Assembly: GCA_016192455.1 (NCBI GenBank)
Contig: JACPUC010000011.1
Coordinates: 62,001-126,000 of the forward strand
DNA: 64,000 nt
Direction of reading: 5' to 3'
From: Candidatus Tectimicrobiota bacterium
Lineage (GTDB): Bacteria; JACPUC01
Of this stretch, positions 18,191-26,831 are shown in pieces. The position numbers and the translations under genes were made by a program. A model generated the notes under the pieces. That model searched no databases, was not told the origin of the DNA, and worked only from the letters and a program-made list of their open reading frames with translations. Within the stretch, counting starts at the first letter, position 1; each line of letters starts with the position of its first letter.

Positions 18191-18985
18191 GTGGGCGCGA
18201 CGGTGGGCGAGCAGACGCTCCTGGAAGCTGAGGACCTGCACCTGCACTTCGGCGGCGTGAGCGCCCTGAGCGGCGTGGGGTTCACCCTGGCGCAGGGCGA
18301 GCTGCACGCCATGATCGGCCCGAACGGCGCCGGCAAGACGAGCGTGCTCAACGTCATCAGCGGCATCTACCGGCCGCAGGCGGGACGCCTGCGCTTCGCC
18401 GGGCGCAACCTCCTCGACCTGAAGCCGTACCAGGTCGCCCAGGCCGGCATCGCGCGTTCCTTCCAGAACATCGAGCTCTTCCAGCACATGAGCGTGCTCG
18501 ACAACCTGCTCGTCGGCCGGCATCGCTGGATCAAGGCGGGGGTGCTGGCCTGCGGCCTCTTCCTGGGTCGCGGACGGCGCCAGGAGATCGCCCACCGGCG
18601 GCGGGCCGAGGAGATCATCGACTTCCTGGAGATCGAGCACATCCGTCATGCGCGCGTCGGCAACCTGCCGTACGGCCTGCAGAAGCGCGTCGAGCTGGGT
18701 CGCGCCCTGGCGCTGGAGCCGAAGCTGCTCCTCCTGGACGAGCCGGTGGCCGGCATGAACGTCGAGGAGACCGAGGACATCGCCCGTTTCATCCTCGACA
18801 TCAAGGAGGAGCTTGGCATCACCATCCTGCTCGTCGAACACGACATGCGGCTGGTGATGGACATCTCCGACCGCGTCACCGTCCTCGACTTCGGCAAGAA
18901 GATCGCCGCCGGCACGCCCCAGGAGGTGGCGCGGAACCAGGCCGTCATCGAGGCCTACCTCGGCGAGCCCCACGAAGCGGCCTAA
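18191..18985 (+). CDS. livG: HAAT-family ABC transporter ATPase, LivG type
   Basis: A 264-residue ATPase closing the second liv operon. Walker A GPNGAGKTS lies near residue 42, LivG-type ARSFQNIELFQHMSVLDNLL near 88, signature LPYGLQKRVELGRAL near 158 (degenerate, as usual in LivG) and Walker B LLLLDEPVAGMNVEE near 178. It uses the GTG at 18191, 33 bases after livF; a second GTG at 18203 is possible. Gene order H-M-K-F-G differs from the canonical K-H-M-G-F seen at 42-47 kb. Confidence 0.9.
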   Translation: MGATVGEQTLLEAEDLHLHFGGVSALSGVGFTLAQGELHAMIGPNGAGKTSVLNVISGIYRPQAGRLRFAGRNLLDLKPYQVAQAGIARSFQNIELFQHMSVLDNLLVGRHRWIKAGVLACGLFLGRGRRQEIAHRRRAEEIIDFLEIEHIRHARVGNLPYGLQKRVELGRALALEPKLLLLDEPVAGMNVEETEDIARFILDIKEELGITILLVEHDMRLVMDISDRVTVLDFGKKIAAGTPQEVARNQAVIEAYLGEPHEAA

Positions 18986-19146
18986 CGCCGCCACTCCGCT
19001 CTTCTCCGCCTACCTCCTTCTCGCCGGCGGCGGTGACCTCGAGGCGCCGGGCAGGACGGCGCGGCGGCGCCCTTCGCTGGCCATCCGCGCTCCCCCCGCG
19101 CCTCGATGGGCGCTTCCTCCGGGGCGCGGCGGCATCGCCGTCCTCC

Positions 19147-19920
19147 TCACGCCTGGTACCAGGGCGCCAGCTTGCGCTCGAGGAGGCGCAGGGCCTCGTA
19201 GGTGATCCAGCCCGTGGCCCCAAGGAGGGTGATGCCGAAGAAGGCGAGCGGCGTCTCGAACTCCTGCGAGGCGGCCACGATGAGGTGGCCGATGCCGGCC
19301 GTGGCTCCGAAGAGCTCGCTGACCACGGCCCCCACCAGGGCGCGGCCGACCGCCAGGCGCAGGCCGGTCATGATCAGCGGCAGCGCCCACGGCAGGATCA
19401 CCGCGCGCAGCTCCTGCCGGCGCGTGGCGCCAAGCGAGCGCACCGCTTCGCGCAGGTTCTCCGGGGTGCTCGTGAGGCCCACGTAAGCGTTGAAGAGCGG
19501 CGGAAAGACCGCCCCGATCATGGTGACGACAAGCTTCGACCAGATGCCGACGCCGAACATGATGACGAAGAGCGGCGCCAGGGTGACCACGGGCGCATTG
19601 TAGGCGATCGTCACCCACGGCTGCGCGTAGGGTCGGCTGCGCGGCCAGAGCGCCAGGGCGAAGCCGAGAGCCAGTCCGGCGAGCACGCCCAGCACGTACC
19701 CCAGCACGAACTCCACGCCTGTCGTCCAGAGATGGACGTAAATCCCTCCCTCCTCCTCGAGGAACGCCGTCGCCCGCAGCATCATGCTCGGGCCGGCGAA
19801 GATAAGCGGCTGGTCGAGCAGGCGCGCCATCGCCTCCCAGGCAACGATGCCAACCGCCAGCGAGGCGGCGGCATCGCGGCGGCGCAGGCGGCGCGCTCTG
19901 CCCAGCGCAGGCGTCGACAT
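19147..19920 (-). CDS. NMT1/TauC/SsuC-type ABC transporter permease 2
   Basis: A 257-residue inner-membrane permease of the nitrate/sulfonate/taurine/pyrimidine-precursor importer class. About six hydrophobic segments are visible. The BPD_transp_1 coupling region reads LREAVRSLGATRRQELRAVILPWALP near 150-175. The ATG at 19920 overlaps the upstream permease stop as TGATG, indicating tight coupling. It is the last gene of a minus-strand operon running binding protein, ATPase, permease 1, permease 2, convergent with the second liv operon. Confidence 0.85.
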   Translation of the reverse strand: MSTPALGRARRLRRRDAAASLAVGIVAWEAMARLLDQPLIFAGPSMMLRATAFLEEEGGIYVHLWTTGVEFVLGYVLGVLAGLALGFALALWPRSRPYAQPWVTIAYNAPVVTLAPLFVIMFGVGIWSKLVVTMIGAVFPPLFNAYVGLTSTPENLREAVRSLGATRRQELRAVILPWALPLIMTGLRLAVGRALVGAVVSELFGATAGIGHLIVAASQEFETPLAFFGITLLGATGWITYEALRLLERKLAPWYQA

Positions 19921-20789
19921 CAACTGGCCTCCAGGCGCTGCGTGTGCCAGGGGGCCAGCCGACGCTGCACGAAGCCCAGGAGCGCGAAGGCGCCGTAGCC
20001 GAAGAGGACGAGGAAGAAGATGGCGAGGTAGATCGGCGCCGGCTGGAAGACCTGGGCGCTGAAGTAGACGAGGTAGCCGAGGCCGGCGTTGGCGCCGTAC
20101 CACTCCGCCACCACCACGCCGATGACGCCGCGACCGACGGCCAGCCGCAAGCCGGTCATGATGGTCGGCAGGGCGGCGGGCAGCAGGACCTTGATGAAGA
20201 GCTGCGGACGCGAGCCGCCCAGCGAGCGGACAACCTCCAGGTAGTTCAACGGCACCTGGGTGACCCCGGTGTAGGTGTTGAGGATGACGGGGAAGACCGC
20301 GCCAAGGAAGACGATAAGCGCTTTCGACCACAGCCCGATGCCGAACCAGACGATGAGGAGCGGCGCCACGGCGACGCGCGGCGTGGAGTAGATGAAGGCG
20401 ATCCAGGGCGTCAGCCAGTTGTTGAGGCGGGCGTTGGCAACCATGAGGGCGCCGACGGGAATTCCCACCGCCACGGCGAGGAGGTAGCCGTTGAGGAACT
20501 CAACGCCGCTGGTGCGCAGGTGCAGCCACAGCTCGCCGCTTGGCGCCAGCAGCAGGAAGGCGCGGACGATCTGCGCCGGCGAGGCGACGAAGATGGAGTG
20601 CTTGATGAAGAGATCGAAGACGAGCTGCCAGAGCACGATGCCGCCCGCGATCGAGGCGCCGCCCTTCAGCGCCTCGCTCCAGGCGCGCCCGAGAGGACGC
20701 CGGCGCGCTCGACGCCTGGACCGCGCGCCACTGCCGGCTGCCAGCGACAGTGGCGCCGGCGCCGGTACGCGGGAGGCATGATCCGGCAT
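19920..20789 (-). CDS. NMT1/TauC/SsuC-type ABC transporter permease 1
   Basis: A 289-residue permease paralogous to the next gene. A long Arg/Ala-rich cytoplasmic N-terminus (to about residue 40) precedes the membrane segments. The coupling motif VVRSLGGSRPQLFIKVLLPAALP is near 185-207. Two distinct permeases plus one ATPase imply a heterodimeric channel, less common than the homodimers in TauABC/SsuABC. The substrate is not deducible. Confidence 0.85.
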   Translation of the reverse strand: MPDHASRVPAPAPLSLAAGSGARSRRRARRRPLGRAWSEALKGGASIAGGIVLWQLVFDLFIKHSIFVASPAQIVRAFLLLAPSGELWLHLRTSGVEFLNGYLLAVAVGIPVGALMVANARLNNWLTPWIAFIYSTPRVAVAPLLIVWFGIGLWSKALIVFLGAVFPVILNTYTGVTQVPLNYLEVVRSLGGSRPQLFIKVLLPAALPTIMTGLRLAVGRGVIGVVVAEWYGANAGLGYLVYFSAQVFQPAPIYLAIFFLVLFGYGAFALLGFVQRRLAPWHTQRLEAS

Positions 20790-20909
20790 GGCAAGCTCGT
20801 CCCGTTCCTGTGGAGTCTCGGCGCGGGGAGTAGCGCGGCGCCCGCCGGCTGCCTTGGCGGCGCCCCTGCTCCCGAAGCTCCTGTGTCCGCGGGCAGGAGG
20901 GTGTTGCTC

Positions 20910-21713
20910 TTACACCTCCGCGCCCGGCTGCTCGAGCATGCTCCGGCGCACCTCCGCCTCGATCATCGACCAGATGCGGTCGATGTAGGCGAGGAACTGC
21001 GGCGAACGCTTCACCGCCAAAGGCCGCGGGCGCGTCAGCTCGATGGGGATTTCGGCCTTGATGGTGGCCGGGCGGGAGCTGAAGACAACGACGCGGTCTG
21101 CCAGGTAGACCGCCTCCTCGATCTGGTGCGTCACGAAGAGCACCGTCTTGCGCGTGCCGCCCCAGGTCTTCAGGAGCTCGAGCTGCATGATCTCCCGGGT
21201 CTGCGCGTCGAGGGAGGCGAACGGCTCGTCCATGAGGAGGACCTGCGGTTCGATGATGAGCGCCCGCGCCAAGTTGACGCGCTGCTGCATGCCGCCGCTG
21301 AGCTCATACGGGTAGTGGTTCTCGAAGCCGCGCAGGCCCACGAGCTCGACGTAGTGCCGGGCGCGGGCGCGCGCCTCCCGGCGCGGCGTGCCGTGCAGCT
21401 CGAGGCCAAGGATGATGTTGTCGACCACCGTGCGCCACGGCAGCAGCGACGAATCCTGGAAGACGAACCCCTTGTCGATCCCCGGCTTGATCACCCGCTG
21501 GCCGTCCAGGAGAATCTCCCCCGAGTCGAAAGGGATGAGGCCGTCCAGGATGCGCAGGAAGGTCGTCTTGCCGCAGCCGCTCGGCCCGACGATGCAAATG
21601 AACTCGTTCTCCGCCACGCGCAGCTCGAGGCCGCTGAAGACCGGCAGGCTCTGCTCCGAGCGCAGGCTGGTAAACCCCTTGCAGAGGTCCTTGATCTCGA
21701 GCTTCGTCGGCAT
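20910..21713 (-). CDS. NMT1/TauB/SsuB-type ABC transporter ATPase
   Basis: A 267-residue ATPase: Walker A GPSGCGKTT near residue 44, Q-loop FQDSSLLPWRTV near 91, canonical signature LSGGMQQRVNLARAL near 138, Walker B VLLMDEPFASLD near 158 and H-loop FVTHQIEEAVYLADRVVV near 192. The start at 21713 (MPTKLEIKDL) is chosen because the fold begins there. It serves the two permeases downstream. Confidence 0.9.
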   Translation of the reverse strand: MPTKLEIKDLCKGFTSLRSEQSLPVFSGLELRVAENEFICIVGPSGCGKTTFLRILDGLIPFDSGEILLDGQRVIKPGIDKGFVFQDSSLLPWRTVVDNIILGLELHGTPRREARARARHYVELVGLRGFENHYPYELSGGMQQRVNLARALIIEPQVLLMDEPFASLDAQTREIMQLELLKTWGGTRKTVLFVTHQIEEAVYLADRVVVFSSRPATIKAEIPIELTRPRPLAVKRSPQFLAYIDRIWSMIEAEVRRSMLEQPGAEV

Positions 21714-21871
21714 GGCAGGGTAAAGAACGTGACGTGGACCACGAGGGCAGGCGCGGCTCCTGGTTGGGAACCACCGGGGTGAAGCGATAGGCGCCCCGGC
21801 GGAGAGGCCCTCGCTCCACCCCGGCTTCCGTGGGGGTAGACGCGCCGCCCGGCAAGGAGACGAGCGCCGCC

Positions 21872-22864
21872 TCACAGACCCTTCAGCGCCTCCTCGATGT
21901 ACGACGTGTCGATGAGCGACGACATCGGCAGGGCCTGCTTGAGTTTCCCGGACTCCACCACGAGGTCGATCACCGCCTGATGGGCAGCCAGGTTGATGCG
22001 GCCGCCAGGGGTGAAGGCCTTGAGCTGCTTGATGTTGCTCTCGTAGGTGCGTTCGGCGTACTTCGGCGCCACGCGCGTCTCCTTCACGAGAACCTGCACC
22101 GCCGCGGCGCGATTCTTCTCATCCTCCAGCCAGCGCAGCGCCTTCGCGTTGCCCCGCAGGAAGCGCAGCACCTTGTCGCGATTTTGCTTGCCCCACTCGA
22201 TGTTGACGCCGATGGAGGTGAAGGCGAAGAGCGGGATGTGCCGCGCCGCGGTGTCGAGGATCTTCAGCCCATCGTCCTCCGCCTGGAAGGAGGTTGGCTG
22301 CGCCACCACCGACGCCGAGACGCCGCCGGTCTTCACCCCGGCGTAGCGCTGCGGCGTGCCCCCCAGCTCCAGGAGCTTGTAGTCGCTCGGATACTTCAGC
22401 CCGTTGCCCCGCATCATCTTGTGCAGGATCACCGTGCTGCCGGAGCGCAGGCTGGAGACCCCGATCGTTGTCCCCTTCAGGGCCGCCATGGTGGCGTACT
22501 TGGGGCCGGCGATGAGGTCGTAGGTGAGCTTCTCCTGGCTGCCGGCGATGATGACGATCTTGGCCTCTTTGGCGATGGCCACCACGGCGCTATCGACAGG
22601 GACGGTGTAGTTGAGGTTCGTGGCGTTCGTCGACAGGGCCTGCACGGACTCCGGGGGTTTCGTGAAGAATTTCTCGTCAATCGTCAGTCCAAGGTCGGCG
22701 AACATCCCCTTGGCGATGCCGATCCAGAGCGGCCACTGGTAGGAGGTGCGGGTGACCTCCCCCATGATGATGGTATCCGCCGCCCGCGCCGCGGTCCCCG
22801 CCACCCCCTGCGCCGCCACCGCCGCCATCAACCCGAGGACGAGCATCTTGAGCCAGCGCTGCAT
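21872..22864 (-). CDS. NMT1/TauA-type periplasmic solute-binding protein
   Basis: A 330-residue binding protein with signal peptide MQRWLKMLVLGLMAAVAAQGVAG ending near ARAA at about residue 30. The mature part begins DTIIMGEVTRTSYQWPLWIGIAKGMFADLGLTIDEKF, the NMT1/SsuA pattern. GGAGGAGG lies a few bases before the ATG at 22864, fixing the start. First gene of its ABC operon. Two TTGACA boxes (minus strand, 23033-23038 and 23014-23019) lie upstream but without convincing -10 elements. Confidence 0.87.
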   Translation of the reverse strand: MQRWLKMLVLGLMAAVAAQGVAGTAARAADTIIMGEVTRTSYQWPLWIGIAKGMFADLGLTIDEKFFTKPPESVQALSTNATNLNYTVPVDSAVVAIAKEAKIVIIAGSQEKLTYDLIAGPKYATMAALKGTTIGVSSLRSGSTVILHKMMRGNGLKYPSDYKLLELGGTPQRYAGVKTGGVSASVVAQPTSFQAEDDGLKILDTAARHIPLFAFTSIGVNIEWGKQNRDKVLRFLRGNAKALRWLEDEKNRAAAVQVLVKETRVAPKYAERTYESNIKQLKAFTPGGRINLAAHQAVIDLVVESGKLKQALPMSSLIDTSYIEEALKGL

Positions 22865-23247
22865 GGTCTTCCTCCTCCGGAACGCTGTTCTCCTGGGCTG
22901 TTCGAAGCCCTCCATTGAACGCTTGGGTCGTGCAGGCCGCACGGGACCGCCCACGAAACCGCCTCTCGACGATCCGAGCGTCGGCGCCACGCCCCCTACG
23001 GCTGCGCTCACCATGTCAAGAAGCAAGCGCTGTGTCAAGACATTTGCGTGCCTGCGGGGGCGGCAAGACGCCGGCGGCCGCGGCGCGGAGTTCCCGTGGG
23101 CAGGGCCGTGCAGCCGCGGCGGCCGTTGCGGAAAGCAACCAGGCAGGCACGCCCGGCGCTGAATTGGGGTATGCTAGGTGAATCGCATGCCTGGCGACGC
23201 CGCCGAGGCCACGGTGAGAGGAGACCGCCGGTAGCCCGTGCCGCCTG
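22865..23247. other. Divergent intergenic region
   Basis: A 383-base spacer between divergent genes. The minus strand has two TTGACA-like boxes 19 bases apart; the plus strand has TATGCT at 23170-23175 before the TMTC-like gene but no good -35 partner. No further gene is supported. Confidence 0.4.
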
Positions 23248-25170
23248 ATGCCGACGTCGCTCGCCCCTCATGATGGTAGCCAGCAGATGTCCTCACAGCA
23301 GACCGGAGCGTTGGTCGTTGCCCTGAGCGCCGCGTTGGGACTGAGCTACGTGGCCCTCCTCTATCTGCCGGCGTGGGACGCTCCGTTTCAGTTCGATTCG
23401 GAGATGATCGCGCAGAACTATCCCACCTTGCAGACCGCGGCGGCTCTCTGGGAGGGCATGCGCGCCAATCCCCGCCGCATGCTCTCGCTGCTGTCGTTCG
23501 CTGCCGATTTCCATCTCTTCGGCCTCAGCAGTCTGGCGTTCCGTCTGACGAACCTGGCGCTCCACCTCGCCAACACCCTGATCGTCTTCCTCCTCCTGCA
23601 GATGCTGCTGCGACAGCGCCCCGCGGCCCTCGGCCCCGCCGCGGCGGTGCTGCCGGCGGCGGTGATCGGCGCGCTGTTCTTCGCGCTCCACCCCATTCAG
23701 ACGCAGGCCGTGCTGCTGATCTGGCAACGCGTCGAGCTCCTCGCCTGCTTCTTCTTCCTCTGCTCGGTCCTTTGCTGGTGGGGGGCGCGCCGCAGGGCGG
23801 AGCGCGACGGACCCCGCTGGCGAGGCGGGCAGGGCGCCCTGCGTGCCGCCGCGCTCTTGACCATGGTGGCGGCGATGCTGAGCAAGGAGACCGCCGCCGT
23901 CCTCCCCGTCGTCCTCGGCATGCTCGAGTGGCAAGGCTGGCGCGGCAGCGCGCTGCGGCCCGCCGCTCGCCTGCGGCTGCTGGCGCCGTTCGCGGCGCTC
24001 CTGCCGCTCGTGCCCGTGCTGGTGATCCTGACGCCGGAGGTTGATAACTTCGGCGGCATGCCGCTACTGGCGACGCTCAGCGATTTCGAGCGCGGGGTGG
24101 GCGCCATGCGTGGCATCGACTACCTGCTCACCCAGTCGCGCGTTGTCTTGACCTACCTGGCGACGGTGGCCTTCCCCGTGGGACAGCACCTGGACCGCGC
24201 CGTGGGCCTGAGCCACTCGTTCCTGGAGTGGCGCGTCCTCTTCTCGGTAGGGGTGCTTGGCGGGCTGGCGCTGGCGCTGTGGCGTCTCGAACGGCGCCTG
24301 CCGCTGATGCGGGCGGGCGTGCTCTGGATTCTCCTGACCTTGTCGGTGACCTCGAGCATCATTCCGATCTGGGACCCGATGTTCGAGTACCGCATGTACC
24401 CGGCGATGGCCGGCGTGGCGCTGATGCTGGCATCGGTGGTGCGCGCGGCGCAGCGGCGCCTGCGCTCGCGCCCCGGGCGCTGCCTCGCGCTGAGCCTTCT
24501 GGTCATCTGGATGGCGGCATTGAGCCTCGGCACCTGGCGCCGGGCGACGGTCTGGGCCTCGCCCCTGACCCTCTACGGCGAATCGGTGCGGCGAAGCCCC
24601 GCCAACCAGCGCGCCCGCGTCAACTACGGCTTGGCCCTGTCGCAGGCGGGCTGCCACGACAAGGCGCTCCACGGCTTGCTCCTCGCCGTGCGTCTCAACC
24701 CGCTGAACGTGAAGGCCACCCTGCAGACCGGCTTTGCCCTGCGCCGGCTGCGGCAGCCCGATCGCGCCTTGCGGTTCTTTGAGCACGCCATGCGCCTCGA
24801 CCCCACCCTGAGCGCGCCGCGCGTCAATCGCGGCGAGATCTCCTTGCAGAAAGGACTGCTCAACCGCGCCATCGCGGAGTTCGACGAAGCTCTGCTGCGG
24901 CTGCCGAGCAACGCCTCCGCTCACAACAACCTGGGACTGGCCCTCATCCGGGTGGGGCGCGTCGAGGGCGGCGCGCGGCACCTGGAAATCGCCGCTCCGC
25001 GCCTGTGGGAAGCGCTGTTCAACCTGGCGCGCCTGTACGCCGCCAGAGGAGAGGCGGAGCGCGCCCGCGCGTACTACGAACGGACCCTGCGCCACCCCTC
25101 CCTGCCCCCAGAACGTCGCGCCACCCTGCCGAATCCCCTCGCTGCCGCTCCCGAACCTGCGGCGCGCTAA
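23248..25170 (+). CDS. TMTC-like polytopic membrane protein with C-terminal TPRs
   Basis: A 640-residue protein. Residues about 20-430 hold around ten membrane segments with motifs FALHPIQTQAVLLIWQRVELLACFFFL and MLSKETAAVLPVVL, which parallel the HP(I/V)xTEAVAWISGRxxLL and LSKExxxxLP motifs of TMTC-type O-mannosyltransferase-like GT-C proteins. Residues about 450-625 are roughly five tetratricopeptide repeats (for example NVKATLQTGFALRRLRQPDRALRFFEHAM). It likely faces the periplasm and may transfer a sugar from a lipid carrier or act as a scaffold; function is inferred. An alternative start is the ATG at codon 14 (23287). Confidence 0.72.
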   Translation: MPTSLAPHDGSQQMSSQQTGALVVALSAALGLSYVALLYLPAWDAPFQFDSEMIAQNYPTLQTAAALWEGMRANPRRMLSLLSFAADFHLFGLSSLAFRLTNLALHLANTLIVFLLLQMLLRQRPAALGPAAAVLPAAVIGALFFALHPIQTQAVLLIWQRVELLACFFFLCSVLCWWGARRRAERDGPRWRGGQGALRAAALLTMVAAMLSKETAAVLPVVLGMLEWQGWRGSALRPAARLRLLAPFAALLPLVPVLVILTPEVDNFGGMPLLATLSDFERGVGAMRGIDYLLTQSRVVLTYLATVAFPVGQHLDRAVGLSHSFLEWRVLFSVGVLGGLALALWRLERRLPLMRAGVLWILLTLSVTSSIIPIWDPMFEYRMYPAMAGVALMLASVVRAAQRRLRSRPGRCLALSLLVIWMAALSLGTWRRATVWASPLTLYGESVRRSPANQRARVNYGLALSQAGCHDKALHGLLLAVRLNPLNVKATLQTGFALRRLRQPDRALRFFEHAMRLDPTLSAPRVNRGEISLQKGLLNRAIAEFDEALLRLPSNASAHNNLGLALIRVGRVEGGARHLEIAAPRLWEALFNLARLYAARGEAERARAYYERTLRHPSLPPERRATLPNPLAAAPEPAAR

Positions 25171-25258
25171 CGCCTTCGTCATCAGGAGCGACTGGTACGG
25201 CAGATGCGCGGACCAGGCGCAATCAGCGGCGCCTTGGCGCGCTGCGGCGGGATTTGGG

Positions 25259-25287
25259 TTGCCAGGAGGCCGCCGATGGCGTAGACT
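25259..25287 (+). promoter_or_regulatory. Promoter of the tRNA-Ser gene
   Basis: TTGCCA (25259-25264), exactly 17 bases, then TAGACT (25282-25287). The predicted transcript starts about 45 bases before the tRNA. Confidence 0.6.
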
Positions 25288-25340
25288 TGAAAACGCCTGG
25301 CTTGGTGGGGTGCATCGTCCCGCCGGGGTGGAGTCCGGCT

Positions 25341-25433
<93 letters not shown>

Positions 25434-25526
25434 CGCAGGTGCGACAGATTAAAGCTCGTTACGTCTCGCGAGTCAGCCGGGGCCGGTGGCAGCGTAAGCT
25501 CATAATGCGGTGCCGCACACTCCTGC

Positions 25527-25549
25527 GGTGCTTCTTCCCCAGAAGCACC
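25527..25549. other. Stem-loop downstream of the tRNA
   Basis: GGTGCTTCT (25527-25535) pairs perfectly with AGAAGCACC (25541-25549) around TCCCC. No T-tract follows. It may end tRNA transcription or be part of the leader of the next gene. Confidence 0.4.
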
Positions 25550-25621
25550 AGGTTGAAGGTCTGGCACATCCCCTTTGCGCAGTCGTGATGTCAACGCCGT
25601 CCTCCCCGGGGCGGAGAAGGT

Positions 25622-26743
25622 ATGCTCTCACGCCTCGATCTCTCGCAGCGTGAACGGTATCGCCGCTACTACTATGAGCTGGCGCGCGATCAGCTTGAGG
25701 CGTACCTCCTCGACTACATGCTGCTGCGCTCCTACGCCAACTTCAAAGCGGCAAACACCCCCTATCCCTTCGTCGAGATGCGGGAGCTGAAGCCCGGCGG
25801 CTTCTCGCCGCATTTCGAGAATCCCCTCCATAACCGTCTCTTGCTTCTCCTCTATGAGGGCAGCCTGAAGGATCGGCTGAAGAAACACCTGCGCTATCGG
25901 GAGAAGAACGCCCTCATCCTGAAGAACCTGCGCGAGTTCGACGTGGAACTGCCGCGGGCGCTGCTCTCGGAAGCGAAGATTCTCGGCGCGCCGCCCTTCG
26001 GCAACCTGCTGGAGAGTCTCCTGCCTCTGGACTATGCCATCCTCATCCAGCAGGACGTGCTGGCGGGGGAGCGCCTGCGCTTCGCGGTTTCGCACTTCCA
26101 CGTCAAGATCGACGTGCTCCTCGACGAGATGGTCGAGCAGCTTGCCAAGCGCCTGAAGTACATCACGCGCGACCTCTTCGAGCGGGGTGAGACGTATGCC
26201 CAGCTCCTGGAGCACAAGTTCTTCGAGTACTACAGCTTCCACGAAACCGTGGCGGGGCGGCGCAGCGCCGCCATGATCGCGCACCAACTCCTGCGGCAGC
26301 GGGAGGAAGGGTCAACCGTCTTCGTCGGCAGCACCGAGGGGCGCAGCCTCACCTCGCTGGACGAGGAGACGATCAGCAAGCAGTTGCTGCTCTCGCTCAC
26401 CCGCCAGGACCTGCGCGCCATCCTGAAGCGCAAGAACCTGCGGCCGGACGCCTTCACCGAGCACTACGCGGTGGACACCGATGAGAAGAGCTGCGTGGTG
26501 ATCTTCAAGTGCGTCTATGAGCACACCGAGCAGGCCCTGCCGCCGCGCGACGGCAGGCTCCGCGGCGACCTCAACCCGAAGGCGCGCTGGGTGACGATCA
26601 CGAAGCAGTTCATTGTGCCCAAGCCCGGCCATCACGACCAACGCCCCATTCCGTACCCCACGATCTACCGCGCCGCAGCCCCGAAAGATGATCCTCCAGC
26701 TCAGTCCAAGGCGGTGGAGGCCTCGCCGGCGCCTGCCTCGTGA
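25622..26743 (+). CDS. Conserved-looking hypothetical protein, helical, 373 residues
   Basis: I do not recognise a family. The frame is long with coherent amino-acid use: an N-terminal amphipathic helical part (LSQRERYRRYYYELARDQLEAYLLDYMLLRSYANFK), a long charged middle, a SLTSLDEETISKQLLLSLTRQDLRAILKRK segment near 255-285, and a beta-looking C-terminal part (YAVDTDEKSCVVIFKCVYEHTEQ, WVTITKQFIV). There is no signal peptide or membrane helix, and the last 25 residues are Pro/Ala-rich and likely disordered. The ATG at 25622 follows GGAGAAGGT. It stands alone after the tRNA. Confidence 0.6.
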   Translation: MLSRLDLSQRERYRRYYYELARDQLEAYLLDYMLLRSYANFKAANTPYPFVEMRELKPGGFSPHFENPLHNRLLLLLYEGSLKDRLKKHLRYREKNALILKNLREFDVELPRALLSEAKILGAPPFGNLLESLLPLDYAILIQQDVLAGERLRFAVSHFHVKIDVLLDEMVEQLAKRLKYITRDLFERGETYAQLLEHKFFEYYSFHETVAGRRSAAMIAHQLLRQREEGSTVFVGSTEGRSLTSLDEETISKQLLLSLTRQDLRAILKRKNLRPDAFTEHYAVDTDEKSCVVIFKCVYEHTEQALPPRDGRLRGDLNPKARWVTITKQFIVPKPGHHDQRPIPYPTIYRAAAPKDDPPAQSKAVEASPAPAS

Positions 26744-26831
26744 TGCCGCGCCGGCACGCCGCGCGGGGGCGCCGGCGGCCCCAGGGCGTTCGCGGCCCGA
26801 GGCGCCCCAGGCCTGCGAACGCATCCTGCGC

